Source: JAAYEL01 sp964345835
GTDB lineage: Bacteria > Bacillota > Clostridia > Tissierellales > Peptoniphilaceae
Length of the DNA: 30,290 bases
Assembly: GCA_964345835.1 (NCBI GenBank)
Contig: CAYFSL010000011.1
Location: 1-30,290, forward strand
Direction of reading: 5' to 3'
This document shows positions 1 through 8,497 of the stretch, piece after piece. The notes below the pieces were generated by a model. That model was given only the letters and a program-made list of their open reading frames with translations, ran no database searches and was not told the DNA's origin. The position numbers and the translations under genes are program-made. Within the stretch, counting starts at the first letter, position 1, and each line of letters starts with the position of its first letter.

Positions 1-414
1 GGTAAGCCGCTTACCCACTGGCAAGGTGGTTGGGGCTTAGGTATCAACGCTAGGATAGAAGAAGATGAAGATAAACTAGCTCTTGCGAAAGCTTTCATAG
101 AAGAATTAATGAAGCCAGAAAACGCGATAGAAATGTTTAAGCTAGCAGGAAAGCTTATGCCAAATGTTAAGGTTGACGTATATGAAGGATCAGATCTTTC
201 CGACTTAGAAAAGAAGACTATAAAGAATGTATTTGAATCTTATGCAGTTTCAGTTCCAAGGCCAACTTACCCAGAATATAACAACGTTTGGGATACATGG
301 AAAAATGCAGTATTATCTTGGGCATCTAAGAAGCCTGCTAATGAAGAAGCTGCCTACAACGAATTACATGCAGCCTTTACTTCAATGATGCAACAAATCG
401 AAGGTGCTCAATAA
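1..414 (+). CDS. malE: Maltose/maltodextrin ABC transporter substrate-binding protein, C-terminal part (5' end outside window)
   Basis: The reading frame is open from base 1 to the TAA at 412-414, so only the last 137 residues are present and the true start lies upstream. The visible part has a glycine/tryptophan-rich patch (HWQGGWGLGIN) and then a helical C-terminal lobe, as in MalE-type extracellular binding proteins that deliver maltodextrins to MalF/MalG. The malF, malG, malK and malQ genes that follow make the assignment firm by context. The lipoprotein signal peptide and any promoter are not visible. A strong hairpin follows the stop codon, as is common after binding-protein genes that are expressed above the level of their permeases. 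Confidence 0.85.
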   Translation, partial: GKPLTHWQGGWGLGINARIEEDEDKLALAKAFIEELMKPENAIEMFKLAGKLMPNVKVDVYEGSDLSDLEKKTIKNVFESYAVSVPRPTYPEYNNVWDTWKNAVLSWASKKPANEEAAYNELHAAFTSMMQQIEGAQ

Positions 415-442
415 AATTGTAAGTAAAAAATAATATTGTGTT

Positions 443-469
443 AATAGCCAAAACTCTGTTTTGGCTATT
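443..469 (+). promoter_or_regulatory. Hairpin between malE and the downstream permease genes
   Basis: Bases 443-454 and 458-469 form a perfect 12-bp stem closed by a 3-nt loop. No T-run follows, so it is not a standard intrinsic terminator. Similar intergenic hairpins after binding-protein genes are known to stabilise the upstream mRNA or attenuate read-through, leaving more binding protein than permease. That role is inferred here. The hairpin covers the TTG at 461, which argues against that codon as a start of the next gene. Confidence 0.6.
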
Positions 470-487
470 GACATATTAAGGTGGAAT

Positions 488-928
488 ATGACAAAGATAG
501 AAAAAAGTAATAAAGACAAATTCATATTAAAAGTACTAATTATTTCGGCACTAATAATTCTTATTGCCTGCCTCGAAGCTACCATGACAGCTAAAAGTAG
601 GGGCTTATTTGAGGCCTTTCTCAAGGTAAATCCTTCAGGTACATATTATGATTTTGTAAACTTGGTTTTGATTAATTTTTTTATGACCATTGTAGAGCCC
701 CTATTAATTTCTTTATACACCTACTTTTTGTCTAAAAAGTTTGGCATTAATAGGGTTTATAAGCTGGTCTTTACAGCAATTTTATTGGTGAGGTTTATAA
801 ACCTCCTACTTAAATTTAATCTAAGCTCAATATTTTATTACATCATTTTAGTACTATATCTGGTACTTATCATTACGATACTCGCTTATCCCACTGAACA
901 AAGGAAGGTGAAAAATGGCATACAGTAG
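488..928 (+). CDS. Small four-helix membrane protein of unknown function inside the maltodextrin operon
   Basis: A protein of about 146 residues that I do not recognise. Hydrophobic segments lie at about residues 12-29, 55-80, 92-110 and 114-133, with a short charged N-terminus (MTKIEKSNKDK) and a basic tail. I chose the ATG at 488, preceded by AAGGTGG. The alternative TTG at 461, in the same frame, sits inside the malE hairpin. The stop overlaps the malF start by 14 nt, so translation of the two is probably coupled. Its position between malE and malF suggests a role in uptake, complex assembly or MalE anchoring, but nothing in the sequence proves it. It is distinct in place and length from the DUF1189 MalA proteins of streptococcal maltose operons as I know them. 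Confidence 0.65.
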   Translation: MTKIEKSNKDKFILKVLIISALIILIACLEATMTAKSRGLFEAFLKVNPSGTYYDFVNLVLINFFMTIVEPLLISLYTYFLSKKFGINRVYKLVFTAILLVRFINLLLKFNLSSIFYYIILVLYLVLIITILAYPTEQRKVKNGIQ

Positions 929-2948
929 ATTATTAAAGGATAGTATTGGTAATAGCCACGAAAGAAAAAACCAATACCTTATTGACTTGATTGATGCCTC
1001 CAAGGACGAAAGAAAAAAGCTAAAAAGAAATAGGAATAACCACCCTTACATTATTAGGCTAAAAGAGCTTAAAGAGAAGGAGAAAGCTTTTCTAGAGTCC
1101 GTTGAAAAGGAGGCCAAGACTAGTCTAGTTGATGAAAAGGACAAGAAGATTTTAGAGCTTCAAAGAAGGGACTTTATAGCCGAAAAAAAGGTTGCCTTTT
1201 ATAAGGACCTAGTAGATGTAAGCTATGACTTTGAATATGCCTATAAGGTTAGTCAACATGAAAGAAAGCATATTCCAGAGATTATAGAAAACGACTGGCA
1301 ATTAAAGAAGAGCCTAGAAGAGAAGGAAAAAGAATTATCTAAGCTAAATGAGTCTGAAAGGGCACAAGTCCTTAAGGAGCTTGAAGAAAGAAAAAATACA
1401 AGAAAGGCTCAGCTTGACCAAGAAATTCGTGATCTAAAAGAAAAACACAGTCAGGGCTTAATTTCATCAAAGGCCCTATCCGAAGAGATAAAGATAAAGA
1501 AGAGGTCCTGCAAGGAAGACCTTACTGCCTTATCTTACATAGATAGGAAGGTATCTCTTGAACAAGAGATAAAGAATATTAAGCACAGGCTAAAAATTGA
1601 CTTTGAATCTAAGGTTAATGTCTTGGAATCAGATATAGCTGATGTCAGGAGGAAGACTCCAGTAGAAGTTGAGAAAAAAAGACCTATCCATTCTTATGTA
1701 AGTTTCTTATTACCAGGTCTAGGTCAATTATTAAACAAGCAATATATGAAGGCCCTTCTATTTTTTATAGGAAGTTTATTCATATATCTAATAGCCATCC
1801 CTTATGCACTAGGTTATGGTAACTATAGGGGAGATGGTATAGAAGGACTTATTACCCTTGCTAAGGAGGGTAAGAGGCTAGACAAGTCAATCATCTTTAT
1901 GATTGAAGGGATAATAGCAATAGCCCTAGTCCTTATAGCCCTAGGAATATATTACCTATCCTACAAGGATGTAAGAAAGGTTGAAAAGGACTTAATCAAG
2001 GGAATAAGGCCAAGAAATTGGTTTGAAACTAAAAACTCCATATCTACAGATGGCTTCCCATATCTAGTATCAGCCCCAGCTGCGATTTTGGTTACTTTCA
2101 TAGTCCTTGTTCCAATAGTGACTACCCTATTGATATCATTTACAAACTATGACCCTAGACACCAAAGTAAGTTCGTATGGGCGGGCTTCCAAAACTATAA
2201 GCTCCTATTTTTAGGACAGGGGGTTGCAGGTAAGGCCTTCTGGCCAATAGTTTCCTGGACCGTAATATGGACCCTAGGGGCAACAACACTTGCAATAGCA
2301 ATAGGATTTATTTTATCCCTAATCGCCAACCAGGAGAGGATTAAGTTTAAGGGCTTCTTTAGGACAGTCTACCTGCTTCCATGGGCAGTACCAGCCTTTA
2401 TCACAATAATGTTCTTCTCACAAATGGTGGCAGTTAATGGACCGATAACTGAATTGATAAGAAAGGTATTTGGCGTAAGCCTTGATATAAAGAATAATAC
2501 TACTCAGACGAGGATTGCATTGATAATGCTTCAAGGTTGGCTAGGATCTGCCTATATATTCTTGCTTTCGACAGGAATATTACAAGGAATTCCAAAGGAC
2601 CTTTATGAGGCGGCAGAAATAGATGGGGCAACAGGTTTCCAAAGGACTTTGAAGATTACTATACCTCTAGTCCTATATCAAACCGCTCCATTACTTATTG
2701 GACAATATACCTTTAACTTTAACAACTTCTCAATTATACACTTATTTAATGGTGGTGGACCCTTCAATCCAACAGTATACGGTAACCTGGCTGGCTCTAC
2801 AGACCTACTAATATCGTATATTTACAAGTTGACAATAGAAAACAACTACCAGGCCTTGGGGGCTGCGGTAACGATCATTATTTCCTTAATATTAATGTTT
2901 ATTACCTTCCTAGGCTTCAGAAATACGAAAGCGTTTAAGGGGGATTAG
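915..2948 (+). CDS. malF: Maltodextrin ABC transporter permease MalF with long N-terminal coiled-coil extension
   Basis: The protein has 677 residues, against roughly 430-515 for usual MalF-type permeases. Residues about 1-255 are highly charged (runs of E, K and R with heptad-like spacing) and look like a long cytoplasmic coiled coil. A membrane segment starting YVSFLLPGLGQLLNKQ (about 261-276) opens the membrane part, as in other Firmicute MalF proteins that carry a PGLGQ-type first helix. The binding-protein-dependent permease domain follows from about residue 380. Its EAA loop, which contacts the ATPase, is at about 564-586 (YEAAEIDGATGFQRTLKITIPL). It forms the channel with MalG and is powered by the MalK protein encoded at 3852. 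The start ATG has AAGGAAGGTG upstream. There is no frame break, so the extension is a real in-frame part of the gene. Confidence 0.92.
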   Translation: MAYSRLLKDSIGNSHERKNQYLIDLIDASKDERKKLKRNRNNHPYIIRLKELKEKEKAFLESVEKEAKTSLVDEKDKKILELQRRDFIAEKKVAFYKDLVDVSYDFEYAYKVSQHERKHIPEIIENDWQLKKSLEEKEKELSKLNESERAQVLKELEERKNTRKAQLDQEIRDLKEKHSQGLISSKALSEEIKIKKRSCKEDLTALSYIDRKVSLEQEIKNIKHRLKIDFESKVNVLESDIADVRRKTPVEVEKKRPIHSYVSFLLPGLGQLLNKQYMKALLFFIGSLFIYLIAIPYALGYGNYRGDGIEGLITLAKEGKRLDKSIIFMIEGIIAIALVLIALGIYYLSYKDVRKVEKDLIKGIRPRNWFETKNSISTDGFPYLVSAPAAILVTFIVLVPIVTTLLISFTNYDPRHQSKFVWAGFQNYKLLFLGQGVAGKAFWPIVSWTVIWTLGATTLAIAIGFILSLIANQERIKFKGFFRTVYLLPWAVPAFITIMFFSQMVAVNGPITELIRKVFGVSLDIKNNTTQTRIALIMLQGWLGSAYIFLLSTGILQGIPKDLYEAAEIDGATGFQRTLKITIPLVLYQTAPLLIGQYTFNFNNFSIIHLFNGGGPFNPTVYGNLAGSTDLLISYIYKLTIENNYQALGAAVTIIISLILMFITFLGFRNTKAFKGD

Positions 2949-2950
2949 TC

Positions 2951-3841
2951 ATGAAAAAGAAAAAAAATAAGGGTTTATACCTATCAGATATGCAACCCTT
3001 GACACCAGGTGGAAAAATCCTATTAGGAATATCTTATTTAATCCTACTTGTCTGGGCTATAGCAATAATATGGCCTTTAACTGTAATGGTAATCTCCAGC
3101 TTAAATGGTAACCAAGGAAAATACATCTCTATGGCAGGGGAATTCAGCTTTTCATTTAAGCATTTCAAGTATCTTTTTGAGAAAACCAACTTCCTTCTAT
3201 GGGTTAAAAACACCCTAGTTATAGCTATCCTTACTGCCCTACTAACACTTCTAGTGGTATCCTTTACAGGTTATGCCTACTCAAGGTATAGGTTTAAGGG
3301 GAAAAAGGCTAGTCTAATGGGGATTATGCTTATACAAACAATTCCAACCTTTGCAGGTATTACAGCCTACTTTGCCATCCACTCAATAGTATCTGGAATA
3401 GTTCCAGTATTTAGCAGGACGGCTATGTTGATATTAGTTTATTCTTCTGGTGGTATAGCATCTAATACCTTTATATTAAAGGGATATATAGACTCAATTT
3501 CAAGTGAGCTTGATGATGCGGCTAAGATAGATGGCTGTTCCAACTTCCAAGTATATAGGTTGATAATCATGCCTATAGTTAGGCCGATGCTAGCCATAAT
3601 TGCCCTATGGTCATTCATAGGACCTTTCATGGACTACATGCTACCAAAGATATTATTGACAAATACCAGCGAATACACACTTGCGACAGGTTTATTCACC
3701 CTGATAACGGATGTACGTACTATGAATGCACCAGCCTTTGCTGCTGGGGGCTTATTGACAGCTATTCCGATAGTAGCCCTATTTATAGCCCTACAAAACC
3801 AATTAGTTTCAGGCTTAAGCTCTGGTTCAGTTAAGGGATAG
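2951..3841 (+). CDS. malG: Maltodextrin ABC transporter permease MalG
   Basis: This 296-residue integral membrane protein has the usual MalG length. About six hydrophobic segments surround an EAA loop at about residues 186-210 (LDDAAKIDGCSNFQVYRLIIMP), which couples to the ATPase. The N-terminus is strongly basic (MKKKKNKG) and cytoplasmic. It pairs with MalF to form the translocation path for maltodextrins. It starts 2 nt after malF, and its 3' end supplies the AGGAGGAG ribosome site for the next gene, so the transporter genes are tightly co-translated. Confidence 0.95.
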   Translation: MKKKKNKGLYLSDMQPLTPGGKILLGISYLILLVWAIAIIWPLTVMVISSLNGNQGKYISMAGEFSFSFKHFKYLFEKTNFLLWVKNTLVIAILTALLTLLVVSFTGYAYSRYRFKGKKASLMGIMLIQTIPTFAGITAYFAIHSIVSGIVPVFSRTAMLILVYSSGGIASNTFILKGYIDSISSELDDAAKIDGCSNFQVYRLIIMPIVRPMLAIIALWSFIGPFMDYMLPKILLTNTSEYTLATGLFTLITDVRTMNAPAFAAGGLLTAIPIVALFIALQNQLVSGLSSGSVKG

Positions 3842-3851
3842 GAGGAGATAA

Positions 3852-4937
3852 ATGAAAGTTACACTAAAAAATATTGGTAAAAAATATGAAGGAAGAGAAA
3901 ACTTCACTATAAGAAATATAGATTTAGAGATTGAAGATAAGGAGTTTTGTGCAATTCTTGGGCCATCAGGTTGTGGTAAGTCAACTCTATTGAGGATGAT
4001 TGCAGGCCTTAACTCTATAACAGAAGGGGAGCTTATTTTTGGCGACAAGCTTATGAATAAGGTTGCTCCAAAGGATAGGGACATTGCTATGGTATTCCAA
4101 TCTTATGCCCTTTATCCACACTTGACAGTTTATGATAACATGGCCTTTGCCTTGAAGATGAAAAAGGAAAGAAAAGAGGTAATCCACCAAAGGGTTTTAG
4201 AGGCTGCTGAAGTCCTACAAATCACAGACTACCTGTATTCTAAGCCTTCAGATATTTCAGGTGGACAAAGGCAAAGGGTTGCCCTAGGCCGTGCCATGGT
4301 AAGAAAACCAGGAGTCTTCTTGATGGATGAACCCCTATCTAACCTGGATGCTAAGTTACGTGAACACATGAGGGTAGAGCTGGTTAGGTTGCACAAGCAA
4401 TTGGGAACTACATCTATCTATGTAACCCACGACCAAACAGAAGCCATGACTATGGCGGATAAGATTGTCCTTCTTGACCAAGGGGTCATTCAACAATTTG
4501 GTAAGCCTGAAGAATTTTATAATAGGCCTGCCAACCTATTTGTCGCTGGATTTATAGGATCACCAACTATGAATATCTTTACAGGAACTATAGAAAATGG
4601 TAAATTTGTAAGTGATTCTAAAAAAATAGTAGTAAATCCTAAGAAAGAAGATAGGGAAAAATTACAGGCCCATGAAGGTAAAAAGGTCTATATGGGAATT
4701 AGGGCTGAAAGGTTCATCTCCCAAAAGAGCACAGAGAACACCTTTAAGGCAAGGATTGACGTTATTGAAATGCTTGGTAAGGAAAAACTCCTATATACAG
4801 TCCTAGAAGATGGTAGTGAGTGTATCATGTCTGTACCAGGTCATTTTGAATATACTATAGAAGAAACCCACAACTTTACCTTCGATATTGATGCCCTTCA
4901 CTTCTTTGACGGAGAAACAACTTTAAGAATAAACTAA
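3852..4937 (+). CDS. malK: Sugar ABC transporter ATP-binding protein, MalK/MsmX/UgpC family
   Basis: A 361-residue ATPase that energises MalF-MalG. Visible motifs: Walker A GPSGCGKST (about 37-45), Q-loop VFQSY (about 81-85), ABC signature ISGGQRQR (about 135-142), Walker B VFLMDEP with D-loop NLDAKLR (about 155-170), and the H-loop histidine in YVTHDQTEAMT (about 190-200). The C-terminal 120 residues are the OB-fold/TOBE regulatory domain typical of the MalK/UgpC family. The start is preceded by AGGAGG at 3841-3846. Firmicute members of this family can serve several sugar importers, but its position inside this operon makes maltodextrin transport its main likely task. Confidence 0.94.
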   Translation: MKVTLKNIGKKYEGRENFTIRNIDLEIEDKEFCAILGPSGCGKSTLLRMIAGLNSITEGELIFGDKLMNKVAPKDRDIAMVFQSYALYPHLTVYDNMAFALKMKKERKEVIHQRVLEAAEVLQITDYLYSKPSDISGGQRQRVALGRAMVRKPGVFLMDEPLSNLDAKLREHMRVELVRLHKQLGTTSIYVTHDQTEAMTMADKIVLLDQGVIQQFGKPEEFYNRPANLFVAGFIGSPTMNIFTGTIENGKFVSDSKKIVVNPKKEDREKLQAHEGKKVYMGIRAERFISQKSTENTFKARIDVIEMLGKEKLLYTVLEDGSECIMSVPGHFEYTIEETHNFTFDIDALHFFDGETTLRIN

Positions 4938-5917
4938 TGAAGACGAAGGTGACTATAAAGGATGTGGCCAAGCTTGCTGGTGTAAGTCCATCAACGGTAT
5001 CTAGGGTAGTATCTGGCAAGGGAAAGATTAGCCAGCAGACAATAGATAAGGTTCAAGAATCAATAGAGGAGCTAGGTTACGTTCCTAACTACACGGCAAG
5101 GTCTCTGGCAAATAGCAATACCGACACTATAGCAGTATTAGTTAATAGGGGGCCGACAAGTCTTAACAACACCTATTTTACTGATGCTATACAGGCTATT
5201 GCCCAAGAGCTTTCTATTCATAATAAGGAGCTGTTGCTAATTTTTTCAGAAGATAACCATAAAGAGAGGGATAAAATTAAGTCCCTTGTGGAAATGAATA
5301 GGATAGATGGGGTTATTAAGCTGTCAGTTAAGCTTAATGACCCTACTGTAGACTATTTATCTGAAAAAGGGGTGCCAGCAGTTGTCATAGGTAATCCAGA
5401 AAAAAAGGATAGGATTGTTTGGGTTGATAATGACAATGAGATTGCCATGTATGAGGTTGTTGAAAGCCTGGTAGCTGATGGGAAAAAAGACCTGTGCTTC
5501 GTCGGAGGCTCCATGAATTTTATCGTAACCAAGGATAGGCTAAGGGGCTTTGTTAAAGCCTGCGAGGATTATGGATTAGATGTTGATAAAGATGATGTCT
5601 ATGAGCTCAGCTTTACCTGGGAAGATGCCTATAAGAATGCTGATACAATTATTAGTAAGGGATATGATGCTATTATCTGTACAGATGATTTGATCGCCTT
5701 GGGTATTCAAAAAAGGGCTTTAGAAATTGGTAAGAGGGTCTATGTCACTGGCTTTAACAATGCCAAGGAGTCGAATTTTTCCCTTTATCCTATTCCCAGT
5801 GTGGATATAAAGACGGATAAGCTTGGTAAATGGGCGGTTAAGCTTTTACTAGCTCAGATAAATGGCGACAAGAAGGTAGTGAGTAAGATAATTAAAACAG
5901 AATTTATTAAGAAGTAG
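4937..5917 (+). CDS. malR: LacI-family transcriptional regulator, probably of the maltodextrin operon (MalR-like)
   Basis: This 326-residue protein has a LacI-type DNA-binding head (about residues 6-52: TIKDVAKLAGVSPSTVSRVV, hinge ending LGYVPN) followed by a periplasmic-binding-protein-like sugar domain. Start and stop codons overlap malK by one base (TAATG), so translation is coupled and the regulator is made with the transporter. By position it most likely represses the mal operon until maltodextrins or maltose bind. Its operator would be expected upstream of malE, outside the window; I saw no convincing copy inside. The name malR is given from context. Confidence 0.85.
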   Translation: MKTKVTIKDVAKLAGVSPSTVSRVVSGKGKISQQTIDKVQESIEELGYVPNYTARSLANSNTDTIAVLVNRGPTSLNNTYFTDAIQAIAQELSIHNKELLLIFSEDNHKERDKIKSLVEMNRIDGVIKLSVKLNDPTVDYLSEKGVPAVVIGNPEKKDRIVWVDNDNEIAMYEVVESLVADGKKDLCFVGGSMNFIVTKDRLRGFVKACEDYGLDVDKDDVYELSFTWEDAYKNADTIISKGYDAIICTDDLIALGIQKRALEIGKRVYVTGFNNAKESNFSLYPIPSVDIKTDKLGKWAVKLLLAQINGDKKVVSKIIKTEFIKK

Positions 5918-5923
5918 GTACAA

Positions 5924-7444
5924 ATGGCAAAATTAGATGAAAGATTTTATTTTAAGAAGATAAATGAAGATAGGGCTTCTGGCGTCCTAATGCATATCAG
6001 TTCGCTTCCGGGCCCTTATGGCATAGGGAGCTTGGGAAAAAATGCCAGGGAATTTGTAGATTTCCTATATGAATCGGGACAAAAGTATTGGCAAATGCTT
6101 CCAGTTGGTCCTACAGGATATGGCGATAGCCCCTACCAATCCTTTAGCACCTTTGCAGGTAATCCATATTTTGTCGACTTGGATGATCTGGTGACAAGGG
6201 GGCTAATCACTAAAGAAGAAATTGACGACCTTATGTATGTCGATGACAATACTAGCGTTGATTACGGTAGGCTTTACCATGAAAAAAATGCAGTCTTAAG
6301 GCTTGCATTTGAAAGGTTTAATATTGAGGATGAGGACTTTTTGGAATTTTCCAAGGATAAAGAATTCTGGTTAAGAGATTTTTCATTATTTATGGCTCTT
6401 AAGGAGGAATTCGATGGCTCTTCCTGGAACACCTGGCCAGATGAGTATAAATTTAGAAAAGAAGAAGCCCTTGATGCTTTTGAAAAGGAAAATAGTGATA
6501 GGGTAAACTTTTATAAGTTTGTTCAATATATGTTTTTTAGGCAATGGGAGACTTTAAAAAGATATATCCATGAAAGAAGGATACTGACAATAGGTGATCT
6601 TCCAATCTATGTTGCAGAAGATAGTGCTGATGTGTGGGTAAATCCAGACCTTTTCCAACTAAATGACCAGCTAGTTCCAAGATTTGTTGGAGGTTGTCCT
6701 CCAGATGACTTTTCTGATGATGGTCAGCTATGGGGTAACCCTTGCTATGACTGGGAGAGAAATGAAGAGACAGGATTTGAATGGTGGCTTTCTAGGCTAG
6801 ATTCAGCCTTCGATATATTTGACTGTATTAGGCTAGACCATTTTAGGGGCTTTGAAAGTTACTGGTCTATACCTCATGGACAAGGGGCTCCAGCAGGTAG
6901 TTGGCAACCAGGCGCAGGTATGAAGCTTTTCTCAAAGGTAAAGGAAAAATTTGGGGACCTGCCAATAATTGCCGAAGACCTTGGCTATATCACCAAAGAG
7001 GTCTACCAGTTGAGGGTAGATGCGGGATTTCCAAGCATGAAGATCCTTCAATTCGCCTTTGACCTGAATGGGGAAAGCGAACACCTACCTCACAACTACA
7101 ATGAAGACGTGGTAGCCTATATCGGAACACACGACAATGAGACCGTGGTTGGCTGGCTAAAAAATGTCAACTATGAGAACCTTGAATTTGCTAAGAAATA
7201 TTTTAACCTTACAAATGAGGAGACCTTCTGCTGGGGTCTTATTAGAGGTATTTGGACCAGCGTGGCAAAAATAGCCATAGTCCAAATGCAAGACCTTTTA
7301 ATGCTCGACAACAGTGCAAGGATGAATACTCCATCCACACTTGGTAATAATTGGAAGTGGAGGATGAAAGAGGGGGCTATAAATCCTTATTTAGTAGGTA
7401 GATTAAGGGACCTAACCCAGATATCTGGAAGGTTGAGAAAATAA
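5924..7444 (+). CDS. malQ: 4-alpha-glucanotransferase (amylomaltase, GH77)
   Basis: This 506-residue protein has the full-length bacterial amylomaltase pattern. It transfers alpha-1,4-glucan segments between maltodextrins and releases glucose in the cytoplasm. GH77 motifs are intact: GDLPIYVAEDSADVW (about 224-238), the nucleophile Asp in CIRLDHFRGF (about 301-310, Asp305), the acid/base Glu in IIAEDLG (about 348-354, Glu351) and the stabilising Asp in IGTHDNET (about 400-407, Asp404). It begins 6 nt after the regulator gene and is the last gene of the operon, before the terminator at 7454. No glucan phosphorylase gene is present in the window. Confidence 0.96.
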   Translation: MAKLDERFYFKKINEDRASGVLMHISSLPGPYGIGSLGKNAREFVDFLYESGQKYWQMLPVGPTGYGDSPYQSFSTFAGNPYFVDLDDLVTRGLITKEEIDDLMYVDDNTSVDYGRLYHEKNAVLRLAFERFNIEDEDFLEFSKDKEFWLRDFSLFMALKEEFDGSSWNTWPDEYKFRKEEALDAFEKENSDRVNFYKFVQYMFFRQWETLKRYIHERRILTIGDLPIYVAEDSADVWVNPDLFQLNDQLVPRFVGGCPPDDFSDDGQLWGNPCYDWERNEETGFEWWLSRLDSAFDIFDCIRLDHFRGFESYWSIPHGQGAPAGSWQPGAGMKLFSKVKEKFGDLPIIAEDLGYITKEVYQLRVDAGFPSMKILQFAFDLNGESEHLPHNYNEDVVAYIGTHDNETVVGWLKNVNYENLEFAKKYFNLTNEETFCWGLIRGIWTSVAKIAIVQMQDLLMLDNSARMNTPSTLGNNWKWRMKEGAINPYLVGRLRDLTQISGRLRK

Positions 7445-7453
7445 AGATTTAAC

Positions 7454-7517
7454 AAAGACTCTGATATTTAAACTTTTATGAATTTTTTCATGGAATTTGG
7501 ATATTGGAGTCTTTTTT
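7454..7517 (+). terminator. Intrinsic terminator of the mal operon
   Basis: Bases 7454-7468 pair with 7500-7514 in a 15-bp stem (AAAGACTC with GAGTCTTT outermost, and G-T wobbles inside). A small inner hairpin (ATGAA/TTCAT) lies in the loop, and a run of Ts ends at 7517. It lies 10 nt after the malQ stop. Confidence 0.85.
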
Positions 7518-7538
7518 CCTATTTATAACTATAAAATA

Positions 7539-7547
7539 TGGTATAAT
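7539..7547 (+). promoter_or_regulatory. Extended -10 promoter for the acyltransferase-like gene
   Basis: TGG followed by TATAAT (7542-7547) is an extended -10 element about 50 bases before the start codon at 7599 and just after the mal terminator. No clear -35 box is visible, which is usual with extended -10 promoters. Confidence 0.55.
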
Positions 7548-7598
7548 AAAGCTTACAATTATTTATTTGTTATTTTTTATTTATTATGAGGAATTATT

Positions 7599-8453
7599 AT
7601 GTTAAAGAAAAGAAAAGACGGTGACTTAGTAAAGTTAGATCCATTATTTAAGATTACCCCGCTCATTATGAAAGATAGGAACGATGCCCAGGTCTGGTTA
7701 ACAGAAGATGTTCCAACTGCAGCAATCGATGACTATATTAAAAAGAAGATGAGAGAAGGGGTAAACCTAAGCTATATGCACATCTTTTATTGTGCTTTGA
7801 TTAGGACTATCAAGCTATACCCACAATTAAACCAATTCGTAATGAAGGGGAGGGTATATAGGAGAAAGGCGATAACCATTGCCCTAGCGGTAAAAAAAGA
7901 TATGACCATAGAAGGTCAAGAAACTGTAGTGAAGCTGGATTTTAAGGGAACGGAGACTCCAGCAGATGTGAAGGACATCCTAGATGCAAGCATTGAGAAG
8001 GAAAAAACTCAAGCAGAAGTCGAAGACAATGATATGGAGAAGGTATTAAAAGTGTTTGATAAACTTCCCCACTGGTTACTTAGGTGGGCAGTAAACTTAT
8101 TTATGTTCTTGGATAAGAATAACTTTATGCCCAACAGCATAATAAAGGCGAGTCCATTTCACAGTACAGCTTTTGTTAACAACCTTGGATCACTTGGGAT
8201 AGACGCAATCAACCACCATATATACAACTTTGGTACAATAGGTATTTTTCTATCCATAGGTAAAAGGGGAAGAAGGTTAGCAATTAAGAAAGGGGAGTTA
8301 GTGGAAGAGAAAACGATCTCAGTTGGTCTTGTTGCAGATGAGAGAATATGTGATGGTTTCTATTTTGCCAAGGCTTTGAAGCAGATGTTTAAGTACCTAA
8401 AAAAACCTGAACTCCTTGATGAATTTATAGACGAGAATGTAGAATATAAGTAA
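7599..8453 (+). CDS. Stand-alone 2-oxoacid dehydrogenase E2-type acyltransferase-fold protein with altered catalytic motif
   Basis: A protein of 284 residues with the chloramphenicol acetyltransferase/E2 catalytic-domain fold. It has no lipoyl or E1/E3-binding domain, and no E1 or E3 genes lie nearby. The segment AFVNNLGSLGID (about 192-203) matches the E2 motif that usually reads TISNLG, and IGIFLSIGKRG follows it. The active-site motif, normally HxxxDG, reads DERICDG at about 247-253. The catalytic His is therefore Glu248 while the Asp-Gly is kept. From memory, similar short clostridial proteins share this motif, so it may be a subfamily trait. Its reaction, if any, is unknown. The ATG at 7599 follows a GAGGAATT ribosome site. 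It is separated by 44 nt from the next gene. Confidence 0.75.
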   Translation: MLKKRKDGDLVKLDPLFKITPLIMKDRNDAQVWLTEDVPTAAIDDYIKKKMREGVNLSYMHIFYCALIRTIKLYPQLNQFVMKGRVYRRKAITIALAVKKDMTIEGQETVVKLDFKGTETPADVKDILDASIEKEKTQAEVEDNDMEKVLKVFDKLPHWLLRWAVNLFMFLDKNNFMPNSIIKASPFHSTAFVNNLGSLGIDAINHHIYNFGTIGIFLSIGKRGRRLAIKKGELVEEKTISVGLVADERICDGFYFAKALKQMFKYLKKPELLDEFIDENVEYK

Positions 8454-8497
8454 TAGTCTTAGCGGTTTTTACGAGTTTAGAAAGGATAGAGGTTAAT

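Noticed and set aside
461..487. TTG at 461 as start of the small membrane protein
   Set aside because: It lies inside the malE hairpin and has no ribosome site; ATG 488 has AAGGTGG just before it.
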